Source of the DNA: Porogramme epimiltina
Lineage: Eukaryota; Basidiomycota; Agaricomycetes; Polyporales; Polyporaceae
Reading direction: 5' to 3'
DNA length: 64,000 nt
Assembly: GCA_900155495.1 (NCBI GenBank)
Contig: FTLJ01000179.1
Coordinates: 41,551-105,550 of the forward strand
The translations under genes were made by a program, and so were the position numbers. Of the stretch, positions 47,858 to 59,173 are shown piece after piece (the stretch's first letter is position 1; each line of letters starts with the position of its first letter). The notes beneath the pieces were generated by a model. That model ran no database searches, was not told the origin of the DNA, and saw nothing but the letters and a program-made list of their open reading frames with translations.

Positions 47858-49300
47858 TTACATGTCCTCCTCCATTTCACCTTCCCACGGACCAGCTTGA
47901 AACAGGAACTCACGCTCGGACGCGATGCGCCTCCACCGTTCCCCTCGATCGTCCTCGATCATCAGTCTATCGCGGAAGCAAAGATAGACTTTGCGCAGCG
48001 GCCTCTGACGAAGCAGCACTTTGTGCTCTACGGCCTCGCACAGCTCGCGCTCCGCATCGTCAAGCGCGGTGGCATACCACGCGTTGTCGACCCGCAGCTT
48101 GAAGACGTCAAGCGACGGGGGGAGCGCGAGCACGAAGTTCGTCCGGAGATCGTCCACGGTGAGCATGTGGGACGCGAAGTGCTCGAGCGCGGGCAGGGCG
48201 ACGAGCGCCGCAGCAACGGCGCCGGTCGAGAGGCGCGAGCAGCCGAGGAGGACGAGCGAGCGGAGCGTGTGGGCGTGCGCGGCCGCGAGCGACTCAAGGT
48301 GGCGGTCGCGCGGCTCGAAGCCAGACGGCTCGCTGAACACGTACGCGAAGGACTCGAGCGCGGCGCCGGGGAACGCGTCCTCGAACGTGAGTCGGTCGAA
48401 GTAGGTGCCCGTGACGCCCACGAGCGCGAGGCGGCGAAGAGCGGGCATAGGGGTGGGGCCGGGTCTGTCCGCGACTGCGCTTGAGTCGGTGCTGGCATCG
48501 GGGTTCTCGCGCCGTCCCCGCTTACTACCTGGCCCGTCTGCGAGGACGACCTCGCCGGATAGGCGAAGTGCAACAGTGTGCGAGGGGTCGATTGCGTCGA
48601 AGACGTCCATGTGGTCGTCCGGGTCGAGATATAGCTCGTAGTGGGTGAGCGCCGGGCCGCCTTGGGGGAACATCGCGCGCTCGAACTCTATCGCAAGCCG
48701 GCTGGTTCCTCCTGTGGGCAAAGACGGGAGGACTCAGAAGGAAAATCTTTTCGCGGGTGGGCAGGGAACATACGGTGAAAACTGATCGTGCTCTGTTGTT
48801 CCGGCTGAAAGACGCGAAGCCGGCGGAGGGCAGTCATGCGGGCAAGCACTAGGTGGAGGTTCGAGAGCGGCTGCGGCGGAGGAGAGTTTGGCTGCAGAAA
48901 TTCGGCGGCGTTCAGGGTGTGCCGTCTCCCGGTCAGGACCCGAGAATTACGCAATGTCGCACTCTAATCTCACCTGATCGGAGGAGGACGCGATCGAGCT
49001 TCCGGCGGGGACACCGTAGAAGACATGCCCGCTGTTGGCGACGTCCGCCCACTGGATTTGCGCGGCATACGGCGGGGGCGCGTAGATGAGGAAGGCGTGC
49101 ACCTGGTGCTCGTTGCGGAGCGAGGCGTATCGGCGGAGGATGAGGTTGGCCTCTGCAAAAACGAGGGAACAGGTGCGGAGAAGGCGGAGGTGGGCATTGG
49201 AAGGCTGAGAGCCACGGCGGACCTGCTGGTGGTCTGAGAGGAAGTGTTCGTAAATCTCGAGCCTAAGTTCATATGGCAGGTGGAGGAAGCCGGTAGCCAT
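47858..49300 (-). CDS. F-box/LRR-like protein, unclassified
   Basis: Three exons (49300-48974, 48891-48774, 48711-47858) give 432 residues from MATGFLHLPYELRLEIYEHF. The LPYELRLEIYEHFL opening and LLRTCSLVFAEANLILRRYASL match the degenerate F-box-like N-terminus of many fungal proteins. Later segments (MPALRRLALVGV, TLRSLVLLGCSRL, LPALEHFASHM) have LRR spacing. An acidic/Arg-rich insert (SKRGRRENPDAST) splits the middle. The C-terminus is MEEDM after an Arg-rich helix. Two short upstream exons use canonical sites. A role in ubiquitin targeting is plausible by analogy but the F-box is weak, so the function is left open. Confidence 0.75.
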
Positions 49301-50252
49301 TATGGCGTGCGAGCGTGGGCGTGACGGGGCGAGTTGCGGCGGAAGGGAGGGGAGAGAGGCAGAGGAAGAGAGGAGGAGCGCGAGGCAGGATCGATCATGT
49401 GCGTCAGTAAGAAACCATATATGGCAAGGGGAGGCAGAGGAGGGGGAGGCGCTCGAGGCTGGGAATGCCGGGCGACTCTGACGCGCACAGGACCGTGACG
49501 CTGCCCGAGGCCCCGAGCCCGCCTCGCCGTTGGTGCATGCCTCGGGCGACCAGAGCCCAGTGAGCCCGCGCTGACCCCCGCGTTCACTTTCGCTTTCCAG
49601 TTCCCCACCAGCCTCAGCCCGGCAGGGCGCCCCGTCGCCGGCCCTGCGCCGCGCGCACCCAGCATCGCCGCACCCACCGCCCGGTGCCACAAACACAATA
49701 AGAGGGACACAACGTGGCGTCAACGCCTGCGTCCTGCGCCCGCCAGTTTTCAGCCTCGGTGCCAGGCGCAGCGCAGCTCGCTCCCCACAGAGCCAGCCCA
49801 CCGCGAGCCAGTGCGGCCTTCACCCGTCACTCGCCCTCCTCGTCGCCCTCTCCCGCCACGCCACGCCGCGCCGTGACAGCGTTCCCCGTGAATCCCGCGA
49901 ACCTTGGACCTCGCACACGCACGGAAACAGACACGCACCGCGGACGGGCCCAGCGTCCCCTCTTGGGCCCTCGACTGCCGTAAACGCGTCGCCGCGCACT
50001 CGACGGCCCGCGGAAGTTCGGACGGGTTGCCAGCCCCGAGCGTTATTACCTGTGCCTCATCTCTCGCCGCACCCTCCTTTCCTTCTCGCACACTCTCCTT
50101 CTGGTCTCTATTGCCCCCGCACTAGCCCTCCTTCTCCCCCACACCCGCTTCTATCGCCTCCTGGCTTCATCCGTGCCCTCCCCTCTCTGCCCACCTGCTG
50201 ACCCTCAAGCCGAGCTCGATCTTGCCCAGTCCGCACCACCACCAAGCCCAGC
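49301..50252. promoter_or_regulatory. Divergent intergenic region with CT-rich leader
   Basis: 952 nt between divergent starts at 49300 and 50253. The last ~200 nt before 50253 are strongly pyrimidine-rich, a typical fungal start region. No coding signal is seen. Confidence 0.45.
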
Positions 50253-50778
50253 ATGCCGGCAACAACTCACTATGAGGTCCTCCTCGACTTTACCAACGAC
50301 ACGCACGACTGCGCAACTGTTCAGCTCCAGCGAGACTACGGCCGCAATTCGGGGGCGATCGTTCTCCTTCACCCCGGCGAAAGCGTGACCCTTGTACTCG
50401 ATGCAGGTGGGTGATGCCCGGTCCTGGTCCTCAGCCAGCACTGTGGGAAGCATGCTAACGCCGTATCTATCCGCAGGCTCAGTGTACAAGTATGCTTTCA
50501 AGACGCGAACCAGAGTCGCAAACGTGACGTGAGTACCGTAAAACTCAAGCATCTATCTGTTCCTCTGTTATTCTGCACGTAACCTGACGACCGCATTGTT
50601 TCCCCCTAGTGCCCGCGCGTGGCGAGACGTAAGCTGCACCGTCTCGCAGCTATTCCCAGCAGCGGCCACGCACCCCCCGGTATCCCCGGCGTCGTCCGAC
50701 CCGCTGCGGCCTGTTCAGGGCATCACCGTTGACCAGCACTGGCGCGACATGCGCTTCTGCATATGGAACGACGCATAG
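50253..50778 (+). CDS. Small orphan-family protein, copy 2
   Basis: Function unknown. Three exons (50253-50406, 50477-50528, 50610-50778) give 124 residues: MPATTHYEVLLDFTNDT, ATVQLQRDYG, LLHPGESVTLVLDAGSVYKYAF, then AWRDVSCTVSQLFP and a C-terminal HWRDMRFCIWNDA. It aligns through about residue 90 with the minus-strand gene at 42562-43135: ND-T, PGES-LV, G-Y-Y and WRD-C-VSQ-F. The second intron (phase 2) falls at the same place in both. Copy 2 has one extra intron. Two WRD motifs occur within copy 2. There is no signal peptide or TM segment. A small beta-rich cytosolic domain is a guess. Splice sites are all canonical, which supports the model. Confidence 0.7.
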
Positions 50779-53545
50779 CTCGTACCCGCCTAGGCCGCCG
50801 TACCCCGTGCGCTGTGCGCCGTGTATCGTGTGTCGTGTGGCGTCGATCGGTGGATGGTGGAGGAGAAAGAGATACCCAGAAAACCATCGTCGACGTGTGG
50901 GTGTGTCGATGTGAGTCTCGGCTCTCTAAGCGACGCTGCCCTGTCCTCCTCTTCCAGCGTCGGCGCGTGATGCTTATTGTCTGCCATAGGACTGGTTCGT
51001 CACGAGGCGTCGCGTGCGCTCATACCCGGGGCCTGCCCATTACGCATCGCGCCCCACCCGCCCACGCCGCCTACCGCGCCTCCAGGCACGACCTACCGCG
51101 CACGTAGTGTGCCGTACGGAGAACGCGCCCGACTTATCGTGGGCACGCGGGCGGCAAACGAAGACTCAGAAGCTCGGGACTTAGGAGGAGTGTGCTGCGA
51201 TCGCGTGCGATCGCGCAACGGACTCGCTGTCTCGGACAGTGTAGTATTAGATTATCAGGCCTTACTGTCCCCGTAGGTTGTAATGTCTCGCGCGCGCGCG
51301 AACAAGGCCACGCCGTCGCCGTGCGCGCAGGTTAGTTATATTATGTCCGCTTAGACGCCGCACGCTGGCGTCCCAAACGCCACCCTTGGTCAGCCACTGC
51401 GGACGGGATATACGAATGGGGCCGTTTCTGGTGCGCGCGCTGGCGGAAAAGAAAGACGATCATCGTCGCTGGCGCAACGCCGCACCCGCGTGTTGCGGGC
51501 GTGTCGGTGCCCGCTGCGCGCGGCAATGGCCGGGCCACCCGCGGCGGCGGCTTTACGGCGCAATTGAACAAGGTTACAACGCCTCCTGCTCGTGTCCGCC
51601 GCGAGGCACGGAACGGTCTGGCTGTGTCTGAGCACACTGGTTCGACGGCGGGGAGTGCATGGCTCGTATGCTGGGAACGCGCGCGAATCGGGGCTTCGGG
51701 TCACAGGGGACTCTGGTGTTCTCACCGGTGCGGGGAGGGCCTGCCGGCTGAGTGATCTCGAGGGCATCGTCGGTGCCCCTTTTCTAAAACGCGTGCGTTC
51801 GCGGCACCGAAAGCGAATTGAAACTTGTCGCAAATTTGAGTATTAGGGTCCACGATGATCCTTTGGTGTGGCCATCACTCTTGACTGCGCACCCAAAGTT
51901 CTGTGATCTGCACACGATACAATACTTCACTTGTTCATTAACCCTGTGACGACGATACACCGTGCATATACCGATTCGAGGCGTAATCGGGGTCGGACAC
52001 ATACGCAGTACTTGCCACCGCGATAAGTCCGCGTTCACGGCGCTGGCGATTCCCATTCGGTCTATTCCTGTGGCCCTTCGGGTTGGCGGGCCTGTTCTCC
52101 ACTCCAGCGCACGTCCCACAGGTGGCACATATAGGATGCTCAGGGCAGCCAGGGAAGGATCCATGTGAAAGCCAGGAGTTTTCTCACTGAGTTTGGAAGG
52201 GGTCTGTATCATGTGCGATGTCTCGAGCACAGGTGTAGCCGAGCCGAGAGCAAAGAGAAGTCTCGGCTGGGATCCGGCATGCCTAAGTGGAAAGACAGCC
52301 ATTTAGCGGCTGGAATGTGGGCGTACACGGTGGTCATCTGAATGACTGGCTTACTGTGCGGAAGGTTAGGTCGCCTTGAGCTTCGATAAAATCTGTTGTA
52401 CCATTCTATCCGAGTTCGTGCTCAACAAGGGCTGTTTGATTGATATCTTAATGCGGCTGTAAAGATCTGTCAGTTCTTGCCTATGTCTGAGACAGCACGG
52501 AAGGAGTGAAATGTGTTGGCGGACAGCGTCCGATAAAGCTCGTCGCTTGCCTCGAAAGCACGGGCTAGGCTATTCAAAGTTAAGCCTTTGCGCCTCGCCA
52601 CCTCGGGTAGCTCCGGAAAGTGAGAACCTGTGAATCAAATCGTAGAAAAAATGCACGTACACCTCTCTATTCCCATTGTTATGACTCTCCCCAGCCCTGG
52701 ACTTGGCAGAGAAAGGACTCGTTAAAAAGTGAATTCAAAGGCTCTGACGCGACTGACCCACGTCGAAATGATATTCATGATATGGCCTAAGGGGTCCGCA
52801 AAACTCGCGCAGTCTGACGAAAAAGTAAGACTCAGTGGAAGAGCATGATAAACCGTGGCCATTTCTGAAGTTTCGAGCTGTACACAATACCAAAGGTGAA
52901 CAGCGAGACGCATCGTGGTGGTGACGGCGGCTTCAGGTTGGTAATAGTCACTTAGACGCCCGCCCGTCCCACTAATGGCGAGGCACCGCCTGCAGGCGTC
53001 TTCTGATACTGGTTCGACCTTTCCCCCATGACCAGTACACCGACGCGTCCCGTCGTTCACTGAAGGACACTCGAGGTACGGTATTTCCTTCCTTCGATGA
53101 CAACTCCATCGTATCCTCATCTCTTTCCCTGACTCAGAATACCCCCCCCCCTTATTGACATGAATATGTGGAATGTCACTGACACTTTAGTAGTATTTAG
53201 CAGCGTTCTGATGCTCATAGAAGGCAATCAACTCCACTGCAGCTCCCAGCTGACCGCACCGGTGAGCCCCACTTCTAGCAGTAGCCTTCGTAAGAGATGA
53301 CACGATGAGAATTAATTATAGTGATGTCCTGAGAGTTCAGAATTAGAGTTGATATACACACGTGACTAAAGACACGCCAGACGCGTGACGTCATCCTTCG
53401 GTAACTGAATGAACGCACAACGACATCATCCATCTCCTCATCATTCGTCATCCTGTTCAGGCTGCTAAGGGGTATGGTCACCATTTCCTTATATGAAACC
53501 ATTAAAGCAAATTAAAGCAAACACCATCTTCTTTATTGCTGTCTC
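50779..53545. other. Gene-poor interval
   Basis: 2.8 kb without a supported gene. The left half (to ~51.8 kb) is GC-rich with a CG dinucleotide run near 51290. The right half is closer to even composition. A 132-codon minus-strand frame at 52722-53120 has several Cys but no recognisable domain or splice partner. A run of ten C lies at 53142-53151. It could hold non-coding transcripts or gene relics I cannot identify. Confidence 0.4.
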
Positions 53546-53549
53546 TTAG

Positions 53550-55055
53550 GTACAACGGTCGCCGTGGGATTGTTTTGGCGATACAAGCAGCCGCAAACGC
53601 TACTCAAACGGTGAGCCCCTATCCGCGCCTCCAGGGTTATTTTGAACCAATGGGAACATTTCCTACCGCTGTGTATAACCCATCAGGACTGTTCTACAGT
53701 GAAAGTGTTGGCCTGGTTTGAAGCTCGTGACATCCGACTTATCGACGCGCCCAATCCCGACGTTACCGAACTGGAGAGTGTCATCGTCGAGGCGACAGGG
53801 ACAACCATATTAACTTACACATAACCACTCTCCAGGTGCGTGGCGATATTCTTGGCCACGAAGTGCTTCAGTCCAACGCCAAAGGGCCTAACATTACCCT
53901 GAATCTCGCAACCAGTTTCATGGGCATTATCGATAGGATTGGACCCAGTGTGAAAAATCTCACGTACCGTGGCTTCATGCCAAATTGCATACGGCAAATG
54001 CGAGGTTTACGAGCAAAAGTGCCCTTTTTGCTGTGACTAAACCAATTCGCAAACGTGATTACTTCATGTTATGGGACAAGAAAGCACGCCTCGGAGCCTT
54101 ACCCAGGTTACAGAAAGTTATGTATGGGCATCGTGTTGCAGGTCTCTTCGAGTGCTCCTATTTCACTAGCGAGTTCGCTGGTGGACGAGCGGAATACATT
54201 CACGTACTGAAAGGGAATGTGAATACGCTTCTTGCCCCCATATAAGTCTCTGGTGAGAAGACCTTGCACCTATCCGACGTACTGCGCACAGCCCGCCACA
54301 ATGTCATGGACAGGCCCATCGGTCTCTGCGCCGTGAAGTTAGCAAGTAGCCCAAGGACAGAGTCGGTGCATCGTCCGGATCGACCGTGACCCCGAGAGAT
54401 TGATGGAAGCCCAAGAGATTGGCGTTGGAAACCCGGACTTTTCTGAGCACGCAGATGTGGCAAGCCGTCTTCGAGAGATAGTGTCGAGAGGTCTTGACGT
54501 TACCCTGGATTGTGGCACGTTCGTTCCATTCGCTTTCGCTTTCGCTGGATCAACGACTTCGAACAGGCACGTTCCACGAACCCAAATATTTGTTTCACAA
54601 TGTGTAAGTAGAAGACATTGATGTTCCAGACCAACGACGATCATGTCCGTCAATAAAGGCGGCCGGCGTGGCGCAATCGCCGCCTACGCGGTTTACACCA
54701 CTTGCAATCACTTCAACATTGGCGCTGTTCAAGGTGGGGAACGGCGCCCGTTTCATTGGCAACGGCCAGGCACCTGTTCACAGATACCAGAAAGAGACTC
54801 GTGATACCCTCATCATTCTAGCTGGGAAATTCGAGCGCACTTTGTAAGTGATCTTAGCTGTAGTATTCGAGGAACAGTCGTTTCAACGTGTTTCAATTTA
54901 GCATGATATCTCACAAGGTCGACATCCAGGGCTTCCCGAAATTGTACCAGACCCTCGACGAACGCCCGGGGGGCGTCGCAGAGGTCCTTGTACAAACGCA
55001 GCTCTCGAATCCGACTGCATCAGGCTGCCCTACGCTTAGCAAGATTGATGATTGA
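53550..55055 (+). pseudogene. Zinc-dependent alcohol/formaldehyde dehydrogenase (MDR family) pseudogene
   Basis: Relic of a glutathione-independent formaldehyde dehydrogenase-like medium-chain dehydrogenase. Collinear family segments appear in several frames: KVLAWFEARDIRLIDAPNPD, VIVEATGTT, RGDILGHE, FMGIIDRIGPSVKNLT, a decayed Cys-rich zinc lobe (CPFCCD then TAA then TN), MYGHRVAGLFECSYFTSEFAGGRAEY, HLSDVLRTARHNVMD, GLCAVKLAS, SRGLDVTLDCGTF, HFNIGAVQ, FMISHKVDIQGFPKLYQTLDERPGGV and ending SKIDD. Lesions are an in-frame TAA at 54243-54245, another stop in the zinc-binding lobe near 54036, loss of the catalytic-zinc CGSDLH segment, loss of about 18 codons before the GLCAVK part of the nucleotide-binding region, and several frameshifts. 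No splice model repairs all of these, so a pseudogene is well supported. Confidence 0.85.
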
Positions 55056-55378
55056 GCAAGGGGAGAGGCGTACTTTCCCCGCTCTTACTTGAAGATGAAA
55101 CCGGCGATAGCGTGTAGGAAAGTGTTTATGGCAGCGGTGTTTACGGCAGATGGGGTCGTAAAAGTAATTATATCAGCAATAGTTCCTTCGAGATGCGAGA
55201 AGAACGTGTTCCATGTGGATTGCTTATATCAATTTCTCGCGTGCAAACGTGAGCGAGCAGCGCAACTTGGGCATGTGGCTTGCCGGTAGTTGCAAATACG
55301 AAGGAACGTGCGTCCCATCAAGGAATCTACGTGCGTGCGGGCTTTCGGTCGCCTTTCGGACATGTTTACGTTGCCTCG

Positions 55379-55385
55379 TATAAAT
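55379..55385 (+). promoter_or_regulatory. TATA box
   Basis: TATAAAT 68 nt upstream of the ATG at 55453, a near-consensus core element. Confidence 0.6.
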
Positions 55386-55452
55386 GCACTGTCCATGAGA
55401 GAGGGCATCGCTTGCACGTACCTTCGCGCCGCCCCCATACGCTTGTTCTATC

Positions 55453-56619
55453 ATGAGAACAACAAGGCTTCTTAAGGCGTTCGTCTGTATCCTCCCGGCT
55501 TTGGTCGTGGCGAAACCGGGGGTTGATCAGCAAATCGCATTCCTGGAATCATCGAACTCGAGCCTCCTCCTGTACCCGACGCAGTTCACCCAGGGAATAG
55601 TGCCCAAGCCGATTCACTCTCACAATGACTGTGAGTACATTCGGCGGGGTCATTTTCTTTCCGACGGCTGACGGGCTCCCGCACGAATTCTACCCTGGAA
55701 TCCGAAGACTGGAGGGATGTACCATTGTTGAGCGCCTTGAGCTTCGGCGTGGCAAGCGTAGAGGCGGACGTGTGGCTGATCAACAAAACTTTGTTTGTAA
55801 GTGCATCGCATGCTCGACGAATACCTCCGGGTTCTTAAACCATATACAGGTAGGCCACGAGACAGGCGCATTGACGAAGTCCCGGACACTGGATTCGCTG
55901 TATATACAGCCGCTGCTACAGATTCTGGCGAGACAGAACCCCAAGGATCTATTTACTGTGAATGATACCTCCATTAAGTAAGCCGTCTCTAAGGAAGAGA
56001 TACAACCGCTCACAAATATTCCCCAGCGGGGTCTTTGATACTGCTAATGACGTCTCGTTGAACCTCCTTATTGACATCAAGACTGATGGCGTAGAGTACG
56101 TCCCAGTCGTACCGTAGTACATTGTTAGGGTCTAACAACCAACGAAACAGGGCGTTGCCCTTTATCCTGGACGCCTTCCAGCCCCTCCGTGAACGTGGCT
56201 ACCTCACGACCTTCGCAAATGGAACACTCACGCCATCCGCGGTAACCGTCATCGGCACAGGGAACTCACCCCTTGAGCAAGTCAAGGCCCTCTCCCCACG
56301 CGACTACTTCTTCGACGCGCCCCTGACGCAGCTCACCGACCCGACACTCAACACAACGTGGGACGCGACGCTGTCGCCGATCGCGTCTACGGACTATGAA
56401 GTGGCCGTGGGCTGGAGCGGGGTCGGGAACATCTCCGAAGCGCAGCTCGCCAACATCACCCGGTTTGTAGGCGATGCGCATTCGAGAGGGATTCAGTCGC
56501 GTTTCTGGGACACCCCTGGGTGGCCGATCTTCGCGAGGGATAACGTCTGGCGGGCGCTGCTGGACGGTGGATCGGACTGGCTGAATGCGGATGACTTGGA
56601 GGCTGCGAGCTCGTTCTGA
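55453..56619 (+). CDS. AIM6: AIM6-like PLC/GDPD-fold phosphodiesterase
   Basis: Member of the 'altered inheritance of mitochondria protein 6' family, with the TIM-barrel fold of glycerophosphodiester phosphodiesterases; substrate unknown. Five exons (55453-55630, 55708-55796, 55850-55977, 56027-56095, 56151-56619) encode 310 residues. A hydrophobic N-terminus (LLKAFVCILPALVVA) is a signal peptide or anchor. Motifs are KPIHSHNDCYWRDVPLLSALSFGVASVEADVWL (HSHND with catalytic His/Asn, E-A-D metal ligands), GHETGALTKSRTLDSLYIQPL, LLIDIKTDG and GYLTTF. The end shows RGIQSRFWDTPGWPIFARDNVWRALLDGGSDWLNADDLE. Splice sites are canonical with one AAG acceptor. Predicted catalytic residues are present. 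Confidence 0.88.
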
Positions 56620-57191
56620 GGGAATGGGTCAATAGTAGTGGATTGACAATAGCCCGTAGATTCGGTATGGGAAAGTTTGCAACTGTGAAGGTTTGAGGGT
56701 GCCATGATTGCCGTTGCTGCGCAATAATGAGTATTCTTTCGCGACGCCGCTGGCACAATTCTCCGCTAAAGATCGACGGATTGAAGGTTGGTAGGATGAC
56801 ATCCATAACAAGCCTCAGATACTCTAGGTCCGTCATGAACGGAATAGAAGCAGGGCTGATATAATACTCACCGTAGTAGGTCAGTTTCCGTAGATGTTGA
56901 TTACGTGCTGGAAGTCTACGAAAGAACATCGGAACCGTCGGTCCAACTAGGAGGCCCCGCGCGCACGTAATTTACCGACATACGCGTTGGCCAGAAGAAT
57001 CTGGACACGCCTGGAGGGCAGCATGTGAGCAGCCGTAGCCGTTTATTGACGTCCGCACGAGAGTTAGGAACATGGAGTCGGCGCAGAAGGCGTGGAAAGC
57101 ATGCCGGCGCTGTTAACCGGGCATCTGAGAAGTCCGCAGACGATAGAGGGAAGAGGGTTGCTGAAGATAGCAGAGAATTAGTATTATATGA
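56620..57191. other. Convergent intergenic region
   Basis: 572 nt between the AIM6-like stop and the bL17m stop. It contains the 3' ends of both; no other coding support. Confidence 0.45.
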
Positions 57192-58200
57192 TCATAGTTG
57201 TGCCCATACAGAAGTCTTGTCTAAGCCAAGCTTTTGGCGAGCTCCCCATCGCCACCGGCCATTGGTCTCCCTGCCCAAAGCACCTTGCGCGAGGTGGAAG
57301 GTACTTTTGACGCCGCCCGGAAGAGTTTGCCCGGCCTTCAGGCGGAGGCTCTCGAACCCGGGTGACCTGCTCTTCTTCTCCTGCTTCGCGCTGGCTATCT
57401 CCTTCAGCGCAAGGGGTTGTGCCAGCAAGGTATCCTAAGAGGCGATGAGTATACAGTGTGCACAAACGAGATCAGGGACGTACGACATGATCCTCAGCAA
57501 CCTTCCCTAGCTCCTCTACGCCATCGCGCCCCCGGTACCTCAAAACCTTCTGCAAATTACGTCGAGTGGCTGGACGCAGCAGGCCACGTTGCATGTGGGG
57601 TGTATTCTTCTCCCGCGCGACGACATCCCCTAGCTCCGGGATGCCAGAAGCAACCACAGACTTGGGGCCCTCCTGATCCACCTTCTTTCCTAGCAGCTCC
57701 CACCCCACAGCACGCGCCGTCATCTGAAAGCGAAGGTCCCTTGGGTTGTCCACAAGCTCGAGGACGGCATGAGGTGCGTTGTCCCCCGGACGATTCCCAA
57801 ATTTGTGTATCCGCGTGTACCCTCCAGGACGCTCAGCGTATCGTTGGGCGAGGGCGGTGAAGACTTTAGGGACGAGGGATTGGTTGAGGAGGAAGCCGGT
57901 GGCTTTGCGGAATGCAGGCAGGTTGCCTTTCTTGCCGAGCGTTATGAGCTACAGACAATGCATTGAGATAGGGCCCCGGAACGAGAATGGGTGAATAGAG
58001 ACCTTCTCCGCCAACCTAGCGGTATCCCGAGCCTTGGGGAGCGTGGTCTTGATCTGCTCATGCTGAATGAGGGACGTGACGAGATTCCTGTCAAAAGATA
58101 AGAGGAGTATAGGACGGCAGTGGGGAGATGCGCACCTCAGCATGAGCATCCTGTGGGAGGATGTCCTCGAGAACTTGCGGAACGCGACCCCATGCTTCAT
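57192..58200 (-). CDS. MRPL8: Mitochondrial large-subunit ribosomal protein bL17m
   Basis: Component of the mitoribosomal large subunit. Four exons (58200-58136, 58087-58003, 57948-57484, 57434-57192) encode 285 residues. The bL17 domain fills the first half: [70 protein letters not shown] and a [30 protein letters not shown] end. The second half is a longer mitochondrial extension with Lys/Arg-rich helices ([30 protein letters not shown]). There is no cleavable presequence, as in other fungal bL17m. Intron phases 2, 0, 0 all close. Confidence 0.93.
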
Positions 58201-59173
58201 CGTGGTCGCTCACAGTGGCCTGGTATGGGCGTCTATGCTCCCTGTGTGCTGTTCGCCGTCGGGCGCCTGTCTGGAGCGGCGCCCGAAGTCCTCATGGCGG
58301 AGTCAGAAGCTGTTGTTCGCGGAGATCATTAGAACGCTGGCTCGAATCCCCCGATGCACGCACCACCACAGGTTCTCCGGCTTCCAAGAACTTCCAACCG
58401 CGTATACTGTGCCCCACAATGCCGCTACTAGAACACGAACTTGGTCCCCGCTTTTGACCATGTATATATGCACCCTCACACCCTCCCTAACCCTTGAGAT
58501 CAGCATAATACAGCCATCCTCTCGGGGTGTGGGGGTGAGTATTGTGCTTGTCGTATAAATCGGGAATACTAGTTGTGTGCCGTATGTCACTCGGGCTAGG
58601 TTTCTGGATCCCAGAAGTCATGCGGTCACCGCAGTGCATGAGATGCTATCTCCAACGGGTGGTGAATTCATCCCAGGTTTTGCTTCTCCTATGACCATGT
58701 GCTACACAGTGTTTCACTGGTTGTGGGTACGCGGGCCCATGGTATCCCGAACACACCGCTACGTCAAGAATGATCACCTATACACGCGCATCCATCCAAT
58801 CGGGGGGGTGCGGCGTCCCGGGACGAAACGTTGAGTGGCAGCAAGTGAGTATTTCGCCTCACTCGGAGCAAAGATATGGCGAGGGCCTAGACACAAAGTT
58901 GGTATGAACACTATCCGCCGATGCAAATTTCCGGGGACCGTTCCGGACGTAGGACCGAAGGGCAAGTTCAGAGGTATGAGAGTTCCAACCTGTAGCATTA
59001 CTATCACCGCACATTTACATTTCTAGAACAGCACATTCCGTAACCATGAGCTCAGCCCTCACGGCCCGGTCCTTCGTAGTACATCTTCGATAGCCACCCC
59101 ATTCCCCGGAGTCCCGCATGCGGACCATGACCACATGCCTCTCTTGCCTTTGTTTGCCATTCATACCCACCAT
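58201..59173. other. Intergenic region, no supported gene
   Basis: About 1 kb between the bL17m start and the SMP-30 stop. No motif, repeat or RNA gene could be supported. Confidence 0.45.

Noticed and set aside
52722..53120. 132-codon minus-strand frame with several Cys
   Set aside because: Cys spacing matches neither Zn2Cys6 nor C2H2 fingers, and no convincing exon joins to it.
53142..53151. Run of ten C residues
   Set aside because: A simple homopolymer without associated structure; possibly length-variable but not informative.
57345..57365. B-box-like GGTTCGAGAGCC on the minus strand
   Set aside because: It encodes PGFESL of bL17m within a coding exon; no tRNA fold.
58280..58360. tRNA-like A box/B box spacing (TGGCGGAGTCAG ... 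GGCTCGAATCCC)
   Set aside because: The flanking bases do not form a T-arm or acceptor stem, so it is not a tRNA.
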